From: Claveliimonas acetigenes
Lineage (GTDB): Bacteria > Bacillota > Clostridia > Lachnospirales > Lachnospiraceae
DNA length: 64,000 nt
NCBI RefSeq assembly: GCF_025567385.1
Contig: NZ_JAOQJU010000008.1
Location: 46,968 to 110,967, forward strand
Direction: 5' to 3'
Shown here: positions 17,580-26,030 of the stretch, piece after piece
Layout: each line of letters begins with the position of its first letter
Position numbering within the stretch: the stretch's first letter is position 1
Program-made: the position numbers and the translations under genes
Notes under the pieces: model-generated
The model's input: the letters and a program-made list of their open reading frames with translations, nothing else
Databases searched by the model: none
What the model was told of the DNA's origin: nothing

Positions 17580-18150
17580 GCATATGATATATCTGGCGGC
17601 TGGCAACAGCCGCCGTTTTGGAACAAATAAACTTTTGCATGTATATCGAGGGAAGCATTTATACCGTTACGGGTTGGATATGCTGGAAGAACTCTGCTAT
17701 AAACGCTCTGACTGTATCTTGTATGTTGTGTCGCAGTACCGGGAAATTTTGGAACAGGCAAAAAAGGGAGGCGTGCAGGTGGTATACAGCCCGGACAGCT
17801 ATAAAGGCATGTCCTATACCATTGAGGCAGCTCTTCATGCTGTGGGAGATATTCCGGAAGAAGATTTTCTTGTATTTGTGGTGGCAGATCAGCCGGGACT
17901 TACGGAATATACCGTTGAAAAGCTGCTTGCGGCAGCGGATTTTGGTGTTGAGACGGCTTCCGTAAGGTATGGCAGCACCCCCGGAAGTCCGACGCTTTTC
18001 TCCGCCCGGCTGATGCCGGAGCTTCTTGCTTTGAAAGGAGATGAAGGGGGACGCAAAGTTATACGGAATCATCCATGCGTTTATATAGAGGCGGAAAGTG
18101 CAGAAGAGCTTTATGATATTGATACGCCAGAAGAAGGAGGAATGTTATGA
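17572..18150 (+). CDS. MobA/MocA-like molybdenum cofactor nucleotidyltransferase
   Basis: The 192-residue protein has the NTP-transferase motif LAAGNSRRFGTNKLL at the N-terminus and VADQPGLT near 105, as in MocA/MobA proteins that attach CMP or GMP to molybdopterin. Xanthine-dehydrogenase-type enzymes with the dinucleotide cofactor need MocA (CTP). It overlaps the catalytic subunit by 8 nt and the following transporter by 4 nt, so it belongs to the same transcript. CMP specificity is an inference. Confidence 0.87.
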   Translation: MNKHMIYLAAGNSRRFGTNKLLHVYRGKHLYRYGLDMLEELCYKRSDCILYVVSQYREILEQAKKGGVQVVYSPDSYKGMSYTIEAALHAVGDIPEEDFLVFVVADQPGLTEYTVEKLLAAADFGVETASVRYGSTPGSPTLFSARLMPELLALKGDEGGRKVIRNHPCVYIEAESAEELYDIDTPEEGGML

Positions 18151-19040
18151 TGGCGGAAAACAGGAAAAGATACAAAGGAATTCTTTCTATTATCTGTTCG
18201 GCGTTTTGCTTTGCGCTGATGAATATGTTTGTACGTCTTGCGGGAGATATTCCATCGGTGCAGAAAAGCTTCTTCCGAAACCTGGTGGCATTTTTCTTTG
18301 CAATTGTTATTATGAAAAAGGAAGGCATTCCCTTTGCAGTTAAGAAAGAAAACCGGAAGGATCTCATTTTGCGTTCCACATTTGGGACGCTTGGAATTCT
18401 CTGTAATTTTTATGCAGTGGATCATCTTGTGCTGGCAGACGCTTCTATGCTGAATAAAATGTCTCCGTTTTTTGTTGTGCTGTTCAGTTTCTTTTTGCTA
18501 AAAGAGAAAATTACGGTTCCTCAGGCAGTATTCGTAGCAGGTGCATTTTTAGGGAGCCTGCTGGTGATAAAGCCCACTTTCTCTAATATGGATTTCCTCC
18601 CGTCGCTGATAGGGCTGGCTGGTGGGATGGGAGCCGGAATTGCCTACACATTTGTGCGCAAACTGAGCCTTCATGGAGAAGCAGGGCCGGTCATTGTATG
18701 CTTTTTTTCGGCATTTTCCTGCATCGTTACTTTGCCTTTTCTCCTGTTTGATTACCATACAATGAGCGGGGGTCAGTTTGTAAGCCTGCTTTTTGCGGGA
18801 CTTTCTGCCGCAGGCGGACAGTTCGGCATTACAGCAGCCTATTCCTACGCTCCGGCAAGGGAGATTTCTGTTTATGACTATTCTCAGATTATTTTTTCGG
18901 CGCTTCTGGGATTTTTGGTATTTGGACAGATTCCGGACTGGCTGAGCTGGATCGGATATGGAGTCATCTGTACGATGGCATTACTGATGTTTCTTTATAA
19001 TCAAAGAAAGTTCATGAATAAAAAAAGGCTGCCGCGTTAA
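18147..19040 (+). CDS. DMT superfamily transporter (EamA domains)
   Basis: This 297-residue integral membrane protein has about ten hydrophobic segments in two EamA repeats, including FCFALMNMFVRLAGDIPS in the first and FGQIPDWLSWIGYGVI in the second. AGGAGG at about 18135-18140 supports ATG 18147, which overlaps the nucleotidyltransferase stop. Substrate is unknown. As the last gene of the hydroxylase block it might export an oxidised purine product, but DMT proteins are diverse and this is only suggestive. Confidence 0.88.
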   Translation: MMAENRKRYKGILSIICSAFCFALMNMFVRLAGDIPSVQKSFFRNLVAFFFAIVIMKKEGIPFAVKKENRKDLILRSTFGTLGILCNFYAVDHLVLADASMLNKMSPFFVVLFSFFLLKEKITVPQAVFVAGAFLGSLLVIKPTFSNMDFLPSLIGLAGGMGAGIAYTFVRKLSLHGEAGPVIVCFFSAFSCIVTLPFLLFDYHTMSGGQFVSLLFAGLSAAGGQFGITAAYSYAPAREISVYDYSQIIFSALLGFLVFGQIPDWLSWIGYGVICTMALLMFLYNQRKFMNKKRLPR

Positions 19041-19056
19041 ATAGTTAATGCGGCAG
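19029..19056 (-). terminator. Terminator between converging transporter and J-domain genes
   Basis: CTGCCGC (19029-19035) pairs with GCGGCAG (19050-19056), with TTAA/TTAA inside. Read on the minus strand it is followed by a T run, so it best terminates the J-domain gene; it also overlaps the stop codon of the DMT gene. Confidence 0.8.
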
Positions 19057-19078
19057 ATCCAAGTTTTATCTGTATTTG

Positions 19079-19738
19079 TCATTTCATCATTTTATTTAAA
19101 GTTGTAAGAAATGATTCTGTGTGATTTAATATTTTTTTCCTTTCAAAATTCGATTTACACTGTTCCAGATAACTGTCGTACATAGAAAAAAGCATGGCGT
19201 AGGACAGATCTCTGTGCTGGCTCCATTGAAAAAGAAGCCAGTTCATAGCATGAGAGAACCAGTATTTTTTCGGAATATCTCCGGATTCTAATACTTGAAT
19301 ATGTATCTGCGCTTCAGAAGCCAGCTGAGATAATTCATTGCGGTTTTCAGATGAAAGCTCCTGCTTCCCCCAGCGTTTTTGCTTTAGAATCTGACTGCCT
19401 TGGCATACCAGTTCATTCAGTTTGTTAGCAGCTTCCCAGAATGGAGCAAAGTTCGGTGAAAGCGGCGCGTTATCTGCAGGACGGCTTCCATGGACTGGCC
19501 GGTCTTCTCGCCGGATTGGATTGCGGATACGGCGATCGTAAATCCGTCTGTTGGTCGGGTTAATCAGGATGCGGTAAGCATCCAGTACATTCTGGATGTA
19601 AAGTGTGGTATCATGACCGCTGTTCGTATTGGCATCCGGGTGCAGACGTTTTACCAGAAAATTCTTAGCATTGGTAATTTCTTCGTCTGTCGCATCCATA
19701 GGTATGCCAAGCAGGTCATAGTAGGTGCAATCTTTCAT
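19079..19738 (-). CDS. J-domain protein
   Basis: The N-terminal 70 residues form a DnaJ domain (YYDLLGIPMDATDEEITNAK, the HPD motif in RLHPDAN, and DAYRILINPTNRRIYD). The HPD tripeptide stimulates DnaK ATPase. The remaining 150 residues lack the G/F-rich and zinc-finger regions of DnaJ and look helical, so this is a class C J-protein with an unknown client. It is transcribed alone, opposite to its neighbours. Confidence 0.88.
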   Translation of the reverse strand: MKDCTYYDLLGIPMDATDEEITNAKNFLVKRLHPDANTNSGHDTTLYIQNVLDAYRILINPTNRRIYDRRIRNPIRREDRPVHGSRPADNAPLSPNFAPFWEAANKLNELVCQGSQILKQKRWGKQELSSENRNELSQLASEAQIHIQVLESGDIPKKYWFSHAMNWLLFQWSQHRDLSYAMLFSMYDSYLEQCKSNFERKKILNHTESFLTTLNKMMK

Positions 19739-19945
19739 AATTCAAACTCCCCTTATATTCTGCCGTCAAATGTATCTGCGGCAGTTCCATTTTCTCCCAT
19801 GTATAATCATACGATAGATTGGAGATGAAATCAATAGTATTCTGAAACTGCATCTGGCATGGTTAAAATTATATAAACTGGATATTTAAAACAATCCATT
19901 TTTGCGTATAATGGAATCTAAATAAAAAACAGGAGGATAAAAATA

Positions 19946-20821
19946 ATGAAAGAAAGCAGATATGAATTAAATAAACAGTTGGCGCAGATGTTAAAAGGCG
20001 GTGTTATTATGGATGTCACCACGCCGGAACAGGCGAAAATAGCAGAAGCGGCGGGGGCATGTGCGGTTATGGCGCTGGAAAGAATTCCGGCTGATATACG
20101 GGCGGCAGGAGGGGTTTCCCGGATGAGTGATCCGAAGATGATCCGGGGGATTCAGGAAGCGGTTTCCATTCCGGTTATGGCAAAATGCCGCATTGGACAC
20201 TTTGTAGAGGCACAGGTACTGGAAGCTATAGAGATTGACTATATTGATGAAAGTGAAGTGCTGTCACCGGCGGATGACATTTATCATATTGATAAGACGA
20301 AATTTAAAGTACCATTTGTCTGCGGTGCGAGAGATCTAGGGGAAGCGCTCCGGCGTATTGCAGAAGGCGCTTCTATGATACGTACGAAGGGGGAACCGGG
20401 AACCGGGGATGTTGTGCAGGCTGTACGGCATATGAGGGCAATGAATGCGGAGATACGAAAGATTCAGAATCTCCGGGATGATGAGCTTTTTGAAGCGGCG
20501 AAACAACTTCAGGTTCCGGTAGATCTGCTTACATATGTTCATGAAAATGGCAGGCTCCCGGTAGTGAACTTTGCAGCGGGAGGAGTTGCAACTCCGGCGG
20601 ATGCGGCTCTGATGATGCAGCTTGGGGCGGAAGGTGTATTCGTAGGATCAGGAATCTTTAAATCCGGCGACCCGGCAAAAAGAGCAGCGGCTATTGTGAA
20701 GGCGGTAACGAATTATACGGATGCAAAACTAATTGCAGAGCTTTCCACAGATTTGGGAGAGGCAATGGTAGGAATTAATGAACAGGAAATAGAGCTTCTT
20801 ATGGCAGAGCGGGGGAAATAA
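19946..20821 (+). CDS. pdxS: Pyridoxal 5'-phosphate synthase subunit PdxS
   Basis: PdxS makes PLP from ribose 5-phosphate, glyceraldehyde 3-phosphate and ammonia supplied by PdxT. The 291-residue sequence is highly conserved: QMLKGGVIMDVTTPEQA, ALERIPADIRAAGGVSRMSDP, the lysine-bearing HIDKTKFKVPFVCGARDLGE, and FAAGGVATPADAALMMQLG. It has an AGGAGG ribosome site and is followed 1 bp later by pdxT. A TATAAT at 19907-19912 is the probable -10. Confidence 0.98.
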   Translation: MKESRYELNKQLAQMLKGGVIMDVTTPEQAKIAEAAGACAVMALERIPADIRAAGGVSRMSDPKMIRGIQEAVSIPVMAKCRIGHFVEAQVLEAIEIDYIDESEVLSPADDIYHIDKTKFKVPFVCGARDLGEALRRIAEGASMIRTKGEPGTGDVVQAVRHMRAMNAEIRKIQNLRDDELFEAAKQLQVPVDLLTYVHENGRLPVVNFAAGGVATPADAALMMQLGAEGVFVGSGIFKSGDPAKRAAAIVKAVTNYTDAKLIAELSTDLGEAMVGINEQEIELLMAERGK

Positions 20822-20822
20822 G

Positions 20823-21401
20823 ATGGTAGTGGCAGTTTTAGCTTTGCAGGGAGCGTTTGCAGAGCATGGGCAGATGCTTGACAGACAGAAAACAGAACAT
20901 TTTGAGATACGGCAGAAAAAGGATTTGAAGCGGCCGTTTGATGCATTGATTTTACCGGGAGGAGAAAGTACCGTTATGGGAAAATTGCTTCGTGATCTGG
21001 AGCTGTTTGAGCCTATCCGCGAGAAAATAAATGCAGGCATGCCTGTGCTTGGAACCTGTGCGGGTCTGATTCTTCTTGCAAATGAGGTGGAAGAAGGGAA
21101 TTCTCATCTTGGCACGATGGATATCTGTGTTAGAAGAAATGCTTATGGAAGACAATTGGGAAGCTTCTGTGCCGAAGAAGAATTTGGGACTTTGGGAAAG
21201 ATACCCATGGTATTTATCCGTGCGCCTTATATTGTGAAAACAGGGAGTCATGTAGAAATCCTGGCAAAAACCGGCGGAAGGATTGTGGCAGCAAGGCAGG
21301 GAAATCAGCTTGTGACAGCATTCCATCCGGAACTTACGGAAGATGACAGAGTCATTCGGTATTTTTTGCAGATGGCAGCAGGTGCGGCGGAGAGAAGATA
21401 A
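20823..21401 (+). CDS. pdxT: Pyridoxal 5'-phosphate synthase glutaminase subunit PdxT
   Basis: PdxT is the class I glutaminase that hydrolyses glutamine and channels ammonia to PdxS. Motifs in its 192 residues are LALQGAFAEH, LPGGESTVMGKLL, the nucleophile region LGTCAGLILLA and the catalytic His-Glu in FHPELT. It is co-transcribed with pdxS and sits 45 bp before a hairpin with a U8 tract. Confidence 0.97.
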   Translation: MVVAVLALQGAFAEHGQMLDRQKTEHFEIRQKKDLKRPFDALILPGGESTVMGKLLRDLELFEPIREKINAGMPVLGTCAGLILLANEVEEGNSHLGTMDICVRRNAYGRQLGSFCAEEEFGTLGKIPMVFIRAPYIVKTGSHVEILAKTGGRIVAARQGNQLVTAFHPELTEDDRVIRYFLQMAAGAAERR

Positions 21402-21410
21402 AATTTCCTT

Positions 21411-21439
21411 TTGCAAAAATGAAAAAAATGATATAAAAT
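21411..21439 (+). promoter_or_regulatory. Predicted promoter for the MATE gene leader
   Basis: TTGCAA (21411-21416) and TAAAAT (21434-21439) are spaced 17 bp. A start near 21446 would put the following hairpin at the very 5' end of the transcript. Confidence 0.45.
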
Positions 21440-21448
21440 ATAAATATA

Positions 21449-21496
21449 GTGTGTAGCCAGAGGCGTAAACCCAGCTTTTGGCCGCACATTTTTTTT
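21449..21496 (+). terminator. Hairpin with U8: pdxST terminator or MATE leader attenuator
   Basis: GTGTG (21449-21453) pairs with CGCAC (21483-21487), and GCCAGAGG (21456-21463) pairs with CTTTTGGC (21475-21482) using G-U pairs. Eight Ts follow at 21489-21496. It has the form of an intrinsic terminator. Only 11 bp separate it from the MATE ribosome site and no promoter fits in between, so MATE transcription has to pass through it. Confidence 0.75.
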
Positions 21497-21525
21497 ATGC
21501 AATTCTTAAGGAGGTTTTACAAAAA

Positions 21526-22929
21526 ATGGAGAAACAAAATGCAAATGCTTTTCTTGTGCAGGAAAAAATAGGAACTTTAATGAAAAAATACTCTATCCCA
21601 TGTATTATTTCGCTTTTGGTTGCGGCGCTTTATAATATCGTAGACCAGATATTCATTGCAAATGCCAGTTATCTGGGTTCCTACGGCAATGCGGCGAATA
21701 CGGTGGTGTTTCCACTGACGGTAGTGGCGCTGGCGCTGGCAGTTATGATCGGAGACGGCTGCTGTGCATTTGTTAGTATCAGTCTGGGAGAGAAGAAGGA
21801 AGAAAACGCGCATCGAAGTGTAGGAAATGCAATTGTGCTGTGTTTGATTATTAGTATCATATTGACAGCAGTATACCTGATTTTTCAGGAACAGATTTTG
21901 ACTATGTTTGGTGGAAAAGTAAATGAAGAGACATTTCGGCATTCAAAGGAATACTTCTTCTATATTTCGATAGGAATTCCTTTCTATATGTTCGGGCAGG
22001 CGATGAATCCGGTTATCCGATCTGATGGAAGCCCACGGTTTGCCATGGTTTCTACATTGGCAGGCGCAGTTGTCAATATTATCCTGGATCCGGTTTTTAT
22101 TTTTGGATTTCAGTGGGGAATGATGGGAGCAGCAGTAGCAACCGTTATGGGACAGGTGCTCACAGCGCTGCTGGCGGTATGGTATCTATTCCACATGAAA
22201 GCAGTACATTTGAAAAAGAGCAGTTTCAGATTAAGTTTTAAAGTATCGAGGCGGTTTCTGGCTCTTGGAATCTGCAGCTTTTTAGCGCAGATCTCCCTGG
22301 TTGCGGCAATGGCGGCTATTAACAATATGATTCGGAAATATGGCGCTGTGGATCCGGTCTTCGGACAGCCGGAATATGCGCAGATTCCAATGGCGGTGGT
22401 CGGGATTGTAATGAAGTTTTTCCAGATTGTCATTTCCATTGTCATAGGTATGGCAGCAGGATGTATTCCGATTGTGGGATATAATATAGGAGCAGGAAGG
22501 AAAGACAGAGTGAAGACATTATTTACCTATCTGCTGATTGCAGAAGCGGCGGTAGGAGCAGTGGCGTTTTTAATTGTAGAATTACTGCCCAGACAATTGA
22601 TTGGAATATTCGGTGCGGCAAATGAAAGTGTATATTATACAGAATTTGCTATAAAAGCATTTCGTATTTATCTGTGTATGATTATACTGGCATGCATCAA
22701 TAAGGCAACATTCATCTATCTTCAGGCTATGGGAAATGCATTGATATCCACCATGCTTTCCATGGTCAGGGAAATCGTCTTTGGCGTAGGATTTGCATTG
22801 ATTTTACCAATCTTCTTTGGATTGGATGGCGTGTTGTATTCCATGCCGGTATCTGACGTGCTGACGTTTTTCATATCATTAGTAGTTATCATTCATACCT
22901 ATCGCTCGCTGGGGGCAGAAAAAAAGTAG
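21526..22929 (+). CDS. MATE family efflux transporter
   Basis: This 467-residue protein has about twelve hydrophobic segments in the two six-helix bundles of MATE exporters. It opens with the typical LMKKYSIPCIISLLVAALYN and contains QAMNPVIRSDGSPRFAMV in the first half. MATE proteins export drugs or metabolites with Na+ or H+. ATG 21526 is selected because AAGGAGG is at 21508-21514; an earlier in-frame start would fall in the upstream hairpin. The export substrate cannot be told from sequence. Confidence 0.93.
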   Translation: MEKQNANAFLVQEKIGTLMKKYSIPCIISLLVAALYNIVDQIFIANASYLGSYGNAANTVVFPLTVVALALAVMIGDGCCAFVSISLGEKKEENAHRSVGNAIVLCLIISIILTAVYLIFQEQILTMFGGKVNEETFRHSKEYFFYISIGIPFYMFGQAMNPVIRSDGSPRFAMVSTLAGAVVNIILDPVFIFGFQWGMMGAAVATVMGQVLTALLAVWYLFHMKAVHLKKSSFRLSFKVSRRFLALGICSFLAQISLVAAMAAINNMIRKYGAVDPVFGQPEYAQIPMAVVGIVMKFFQIVISIVIGMAAGCIPIVGYNIGAGRKDRVKTLFTYLLIAEAAVGAVAFLIVELLPRQLIGIFGAANESVYYTEFAIKAFRIYLCMIILACINKATFIYLQAMGNALISTMLSMVREIVFGVGFALILPIFFGLDGVLYSMPVSDVLTFFISLVVIIHTYRSLGAEKK

Positions 22930-22972
22930 TAGATATTTTAACGGATTTATAATAGAATAAACATATGCAGGA

Positions 22973-22994
22973 AGCGCCGGTTCAAACCGGCGCT
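22973..22994 (+). terminator. Inverted repeat after the MATE gene, possible terminator
   Basis: AGCGCCGGTT (22973-22982) and AACCGGCGCT (22985-22994) form a 10-bp GC-rich stem with a 2-nt spacer. The following bases ATCATTGTG are not U-rich, so intrinsic termination is uncertain. Confidence 0.5.
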
Positions 22995-23035
22995 ATCATT
23001 GTGTTATAGAGAAAAAGAAAGAAGAGAAGAGGTAG

Positions 23036-23599
23036 ATGAAGAATTTACAAATTACCCACTGGTGCCATGAAATTATCCGTTCGCAGGCGAAGGCCGGAGG
23101 ACATTATATCGACGCAACTATGGGAAAGGGCAACGATACGGTGTTTCTTTGTCAGCTTGCGGGAGAAAAGGGGAGTGTGCTCGCTTTCGATATTCAGAAG
23201 GAAGCATTGGAAATGACAGAAAAAAAGTTGGAGGAAAAGGGACTGGCAGACAGAGCAAAGTTAATTCTTGACGGTCATGAACATATGGATCAGTATGCCA
23301 AAGAAGAAAGTATCGATGTAATCTGTTTCAATTTCGGCTATCTTCCGGGCGGCAACCATAAAATAGCTACCTGTCCGGAAACCAGTGTCCAGGCAGTCAG
23401 CCGGGGACTCGGCCTTCTGAAGAGCGGTGGAATGATGAGCCTGTGTATCTATAGTGGCGGGGATACGGGATTCGAGGAAAAAGACAGGATTTTGGCATTT
23501 TTAAAACAGATTTCTCCTAAAATATTTACAGTGATTACAAATGAATATTATAATAGAGAAAATAACCCGCCGATGCCCGTATTTGTGTTCAAAAATTAA
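23036..23599 (+). CDS. mnmM: tRNA 5-(aminomethyl)-2-thiouridine methyltransferase-like protein (MnmM/YtqB family)
   Basis: This 187-residue class I SAM methyltransferase belongs to the family once called putative rRNA methylase and typified by B. subtilis YtqB, shown to methylate the wobble uridine of certain tRNAs. The SAM motif is YIDATMGKGNDTVFL near residue 25. The family motif FNFGYLPGGNHKIAT is near 100 and the C-terminus has NRENNPPMPVFVF. A GGGHS-like region is replaced by SGGDTG. It stands alone between two short intergenic regions. Confidence 0.87.
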   Translation: MKNLQITHWCHEIIRSQAKAGGHYIDATMGKGNDTVFLCQLAGEKGSVLAFDIQKEALEMTEKKLEEKGLADRAKLILDGHEHMDQYAKEESIDVICFNFGYLPGGNHKIATCPETSVQAVSRGLGLLKSGGMMSLCIYSGGDTGFEEKDRILAFLKQISPKIFTVITNEYYNRENNPPMPVFVFKN

Positions 23600-23641
23600 T
23601 AGGTATAGGGCATAATACACATAGGTACAGGGTAAATGTTA

Positions 23642-23682
23642 ATTTAGGACGTAGTAAAGTGTCACTTTACTACGTCCTAAAT
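23642..23682. promoter_or_regulatory. 41-bp perfect palindrome upstream of a flavin-type oxidase gene
   Basis: The 20-nt arms ATTTAGGACGTAGTAAAGTG (23642-23661) and its exact reverse complement (23663-23682) flank a single T. The right arm ends one base before the ribosome site GGAAAGGA of the downstream gene. It may be an operator or a very stable mRNA hairpin; there is no U tract, so it is not a standard terminator. Confidence 0.85.
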
Positions 23683-23695
23683 GGAAAGGATACAT

Positions 23696-24172
23696 ATGAG
23701 AAGAAAGAACAGACAAGTGACAGATTGGAAAGAAATTAAAGAAATTGTAGGAAGATGTAAAGTCGCGAGGCTTGGCATGAATGATGATGGAAAAGTTTAT
23801 GTGGTGCCGATGAATTATGGCTGTGAGACCGAAGATGGCGGCAGGCTTACCTTCTATTTCCATTGTGCCAGGGAGGGAAGGAAAATGGATGTGTTGAAGA
23901 AAAATCCACAAGTTTGTCTGGAGCTGGACGGGAAACACGAACTGATGGAGGCGGAAGTTCCCTGCGGATACAGTTATTATTTCGAGAGCCTGATTGGGAA
24001 TGGGAGAGTAGAGATGCTTTCAGAACCGGAAGAAAAGGTAAGAGCGCTGAGAATTATTATGAAGCAGCAGACGGGAAAAGATTTTTGTGAGTTCCATGCA
24101 AATGCCGTGCAGGCTGTCTGCGTGCTTAAGGTAGAGCTTACGGATTATGAAGTAAAGCGCAATATGCCGTAA
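23696..24172 (+). CDS. Pyridoxamine 5'-phosphate oxidase family protein (NimA-like)
   Basis: The 158-residue protein is a split-barrel flavoprotein of the type annotated as pyridoxamine 5'-phosphate oxidase-related or nitroimidazole-resistance-like. Features are CKVARLGMNDDGKVYVVPMNYG, FYFHCAREGRKMDVLKKNP and a C-terminal FHANAVQAVCVLKVEL. ATG 23696 is favoured over the in-frame ATG at 23681 because GGAAAGGA (23683-23690) lies between them. Substrate is unknown. A long palindrome abuts its ribosome site, so expression is likely regulated. Confidence 0.85.
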   Translation: MRRKNRQVTDWKEIKEIVGRCKVARLGMNDDGKVYVVPMNYGCETEDGGRLTFYFHCAREGRKMDVLKKNPQVCLELDGKHELMEAEVPCGYSYYFESLIGNGRVEMLSEPEEKVRALRIIMKQQTGKDFCEFHANAVQAVCVLKVELTDYEVKRNMP

Positions 24173-24220
24173 GTCCGGCGCAGAGGTATGATAAAACGCA
24201 AATATGCAGAGGAAAATGCA

Positions 24221-24249
24221 TTGTTGAATTGAAAAATCCATGATAAACT
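24221..24249 (+). promoter_or_regulatory. Possible promoter of iorA
   Basis: TTGTTG (24221-24226) and TAAACT (24244-24249) are 17 bp apart and lie about 30 bp before the iorA start. Match to consensus is moderate. Confidence 0.4.
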
Positions 24250-24278
24250 AATCATATGAAAGAAAGGATGGATTACAA

Positions 24279-26030
24279 ATGTTAAAGAAAAAAGTAATTA
24301 TGCTCGGTAATGAGGCGATTGCCAGAGGGGCTTACGAGGCGGGAGTGAAGGTGTCTGCCGCATACCCGGGGACGCCAAGTACCGAGATCAGTGAGTATCT
24401 GGTGCAGTATAAGGATGATTTGTACTGTGAATGGTCTCCCAATGAAAAGGTGGCGACGGAAGTAGCAATCGGTGCATCTGTAGCGGGTGTCCGTGCGATG
24501 TCTTGTATGAAGCATGTCGGGTTCAATGTGGCTGCAGATCCGGCTTATACCGTGTCTTACATGGGTGTAAATGGAGGGCTGGTGATTGTTGTGGCGGATG
24601 ATCCGGGACTTTACAGCTCCCAGAATGAGCAGGATACCAGAATGGTTGCCCGCGCGGCGCAGCTTCCGGTGCTGGAGCCGTCCGATAGTGCAGAAGCAAA
24701 AGACTTTGTGAAGGTGGCTTTTGAACTCAGTGAAAAATATGACCGCCCTTTTGTGTATCGTACAACTACAAGGCTTGCCCATTCACAGGGACTGGTAGAG
24801 CTGCAGGAGAGAGAGCAGGTTGAAGACAAGCCCTATGTAAAGAATATCCAGAAAACGGTTATGATGCCGGGTAACGCCAAGCTTCGGCATGTGGAAATTG
24901 AGAAACGCAACCTGGAGCTGGCAGAAGCTGCCAATACACTGCCGATTAATAAGGTGGAGATGAAAGATACGAAGATCGGCGTTATCACCAGCGGTATTCC
25001 ATATCAGTATGTGAAGGAAGCTCTTCCGGATGCTTCTGTTCTGAAGCTTGGTATGGTGAATCCTCTTCCGAGAAAATTAATTGAAGAGTTTGCTTCGAAA
25101 GTAGAAAAACTTTATATTGTAGAAGAGTTAGATCCGGTGATTGAAGAGCAGGTGAAGTCCTGGGGAATCCAGGCTGTTGGGAAAGAAATTTTCACGGTTC
25201 AGGGCGAGTATAGTGCCAATATGCTTCGGGAAGCAATTGCAGGTGAGAAGCTTGAAATTGCCGCGCCTGCAAAGGCTCCGGGAAGACCGCCGATTCTCTG
25301 TCCGGGATGTCCACACAGGAGTGTGTATTATGTATTGAATAAATTAAAGCTTCATGCGGCAGGAGATATCGGATGCTATACACTGGGCGCAGTTGCACCC
25401 TTAAGTGTGGTGGATACGACTATCTGCATGGGAGCGAGCATTTCCAGCCTTCATGGTATGGAGAAGGCGAAAGGAAAAGAATATGTTAAGAACTGGGTTG
25501 CCGTAATTGGAGATTCTACATTCTTACATACAGGCGTGAATTCGCTGATGAATATGATGTATAATAAAGCGACCGGAACGGTTATGATTCTGGACAATTC
25601 TACGACCGGAATGACAGGGCACCAGGATCATGCGGCAACCGGGAAAACCCTGCAGGGAGATCCGACCTATGCAATTGACATTCCGGCTCTGTGCCGTGCT
25701 ATAGGCGTGAAGAATGTCATTGAGGTCAATGCTTTTGACATAGCAGAACTGGAGAAAGTGGTCAAAGAAGAGGTGGCGAAGGATGAAGTGTCGGTTATCA
25801 TCACAAAGACTCCATGCGTATTGCTTAGCAAAGCAAAGAAGCCGCTCTATATTGCCCATGAGGATAAATGTAAAAAGTGTGGAATGTGTATGAAGCCCGG
25901 ATGTCCAGCCATGACGAAAAATACGGATGGGACCATCCACATTGATGATACAATGTGTACTGGATGTGGGTTGTGCGAGACTTTATGTAAGTTTGGCGCA
26001 ATTGAATTAGCAAAGGAAGGTGACAAATAA
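24279..26030 (+). CDS. iorA: Indolepyruvate:ferredoxin oxidoreductase alpha subunit
   Basis: IorA is the thiamine-diphosphate subunit that oxidatively decarboxylates arylpyruvates (from Trp, Phe, Tyr) to aryl-acetyl-CoA, reducing ferredoxin. The 583 residues contain the pyrimidine-binding domain first (AAYPGTPSTEISEY) and the TPP-binding domain with CPGCPHRSVYYVLN, GDIGCYTLG and GDSTFLHTGVNSLMNM. Two C-terminal 4Fe-4S motifs follow (CKKCGMCMKPGCP and CTGCGLCETLCK). The stop codon overlaps the iorB start by one base. Confidence 0.96.
   Translation: MLKKKVIMLGNEAIARGAYEAGVKVSAAYPGTPSTEISEYLVQYKDDLYCEWSPNEKVATEVAIGASVAGVRAMSCMKHVGFNVAADPAYTVSYMGVNGGLVIVVADDPGLYSSQNEQDTRMVARAAQLPVLEPSDSAEAKDFVKVAFELSEKYDRPFVYRTTTRLAHSQGLVELQEREQVEDKPYVKNIQKTVMMPGNAKLRHVEIEKRNLELAEAANTLPINKVEMKDTKIGVITSGIPYQYVKEALPDASVLKLGMVNPLPRKLIEEFASKVEKLYIVEELDPVIEEQVKSWGIQAVGKEIFTVQGEYSANMLREAIAGEKLEIAAPAKAPGRPPILCPGCPHRSVYYVLNKLKLHAAGDIGCYTLGAVAPLSVVDTTICMGASISSLHGMEKAKGKEYVKNWVAVIGDSTFLHTGVNSLMNMMYNKATGTVMILDNSTTGMTGHQDHAATGKTLQGDPTYAIDIPALCRAIGVKNVIEVNAFDIAELEKVVKEEVAKDEVSVIITKTPCVLLSKAKKPLYIAHEDKCKKCGMCMKPGCPAMTKNTDGTIHIDDTMCTGCGLCETLCKFGAIELAKEGDK

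Noticed and set aside
16878..17606. 242-codon minus-strand frame
   Set aside because: It is antisense to the catalytic hydroxylase subunit, with no domain or ribosome site.
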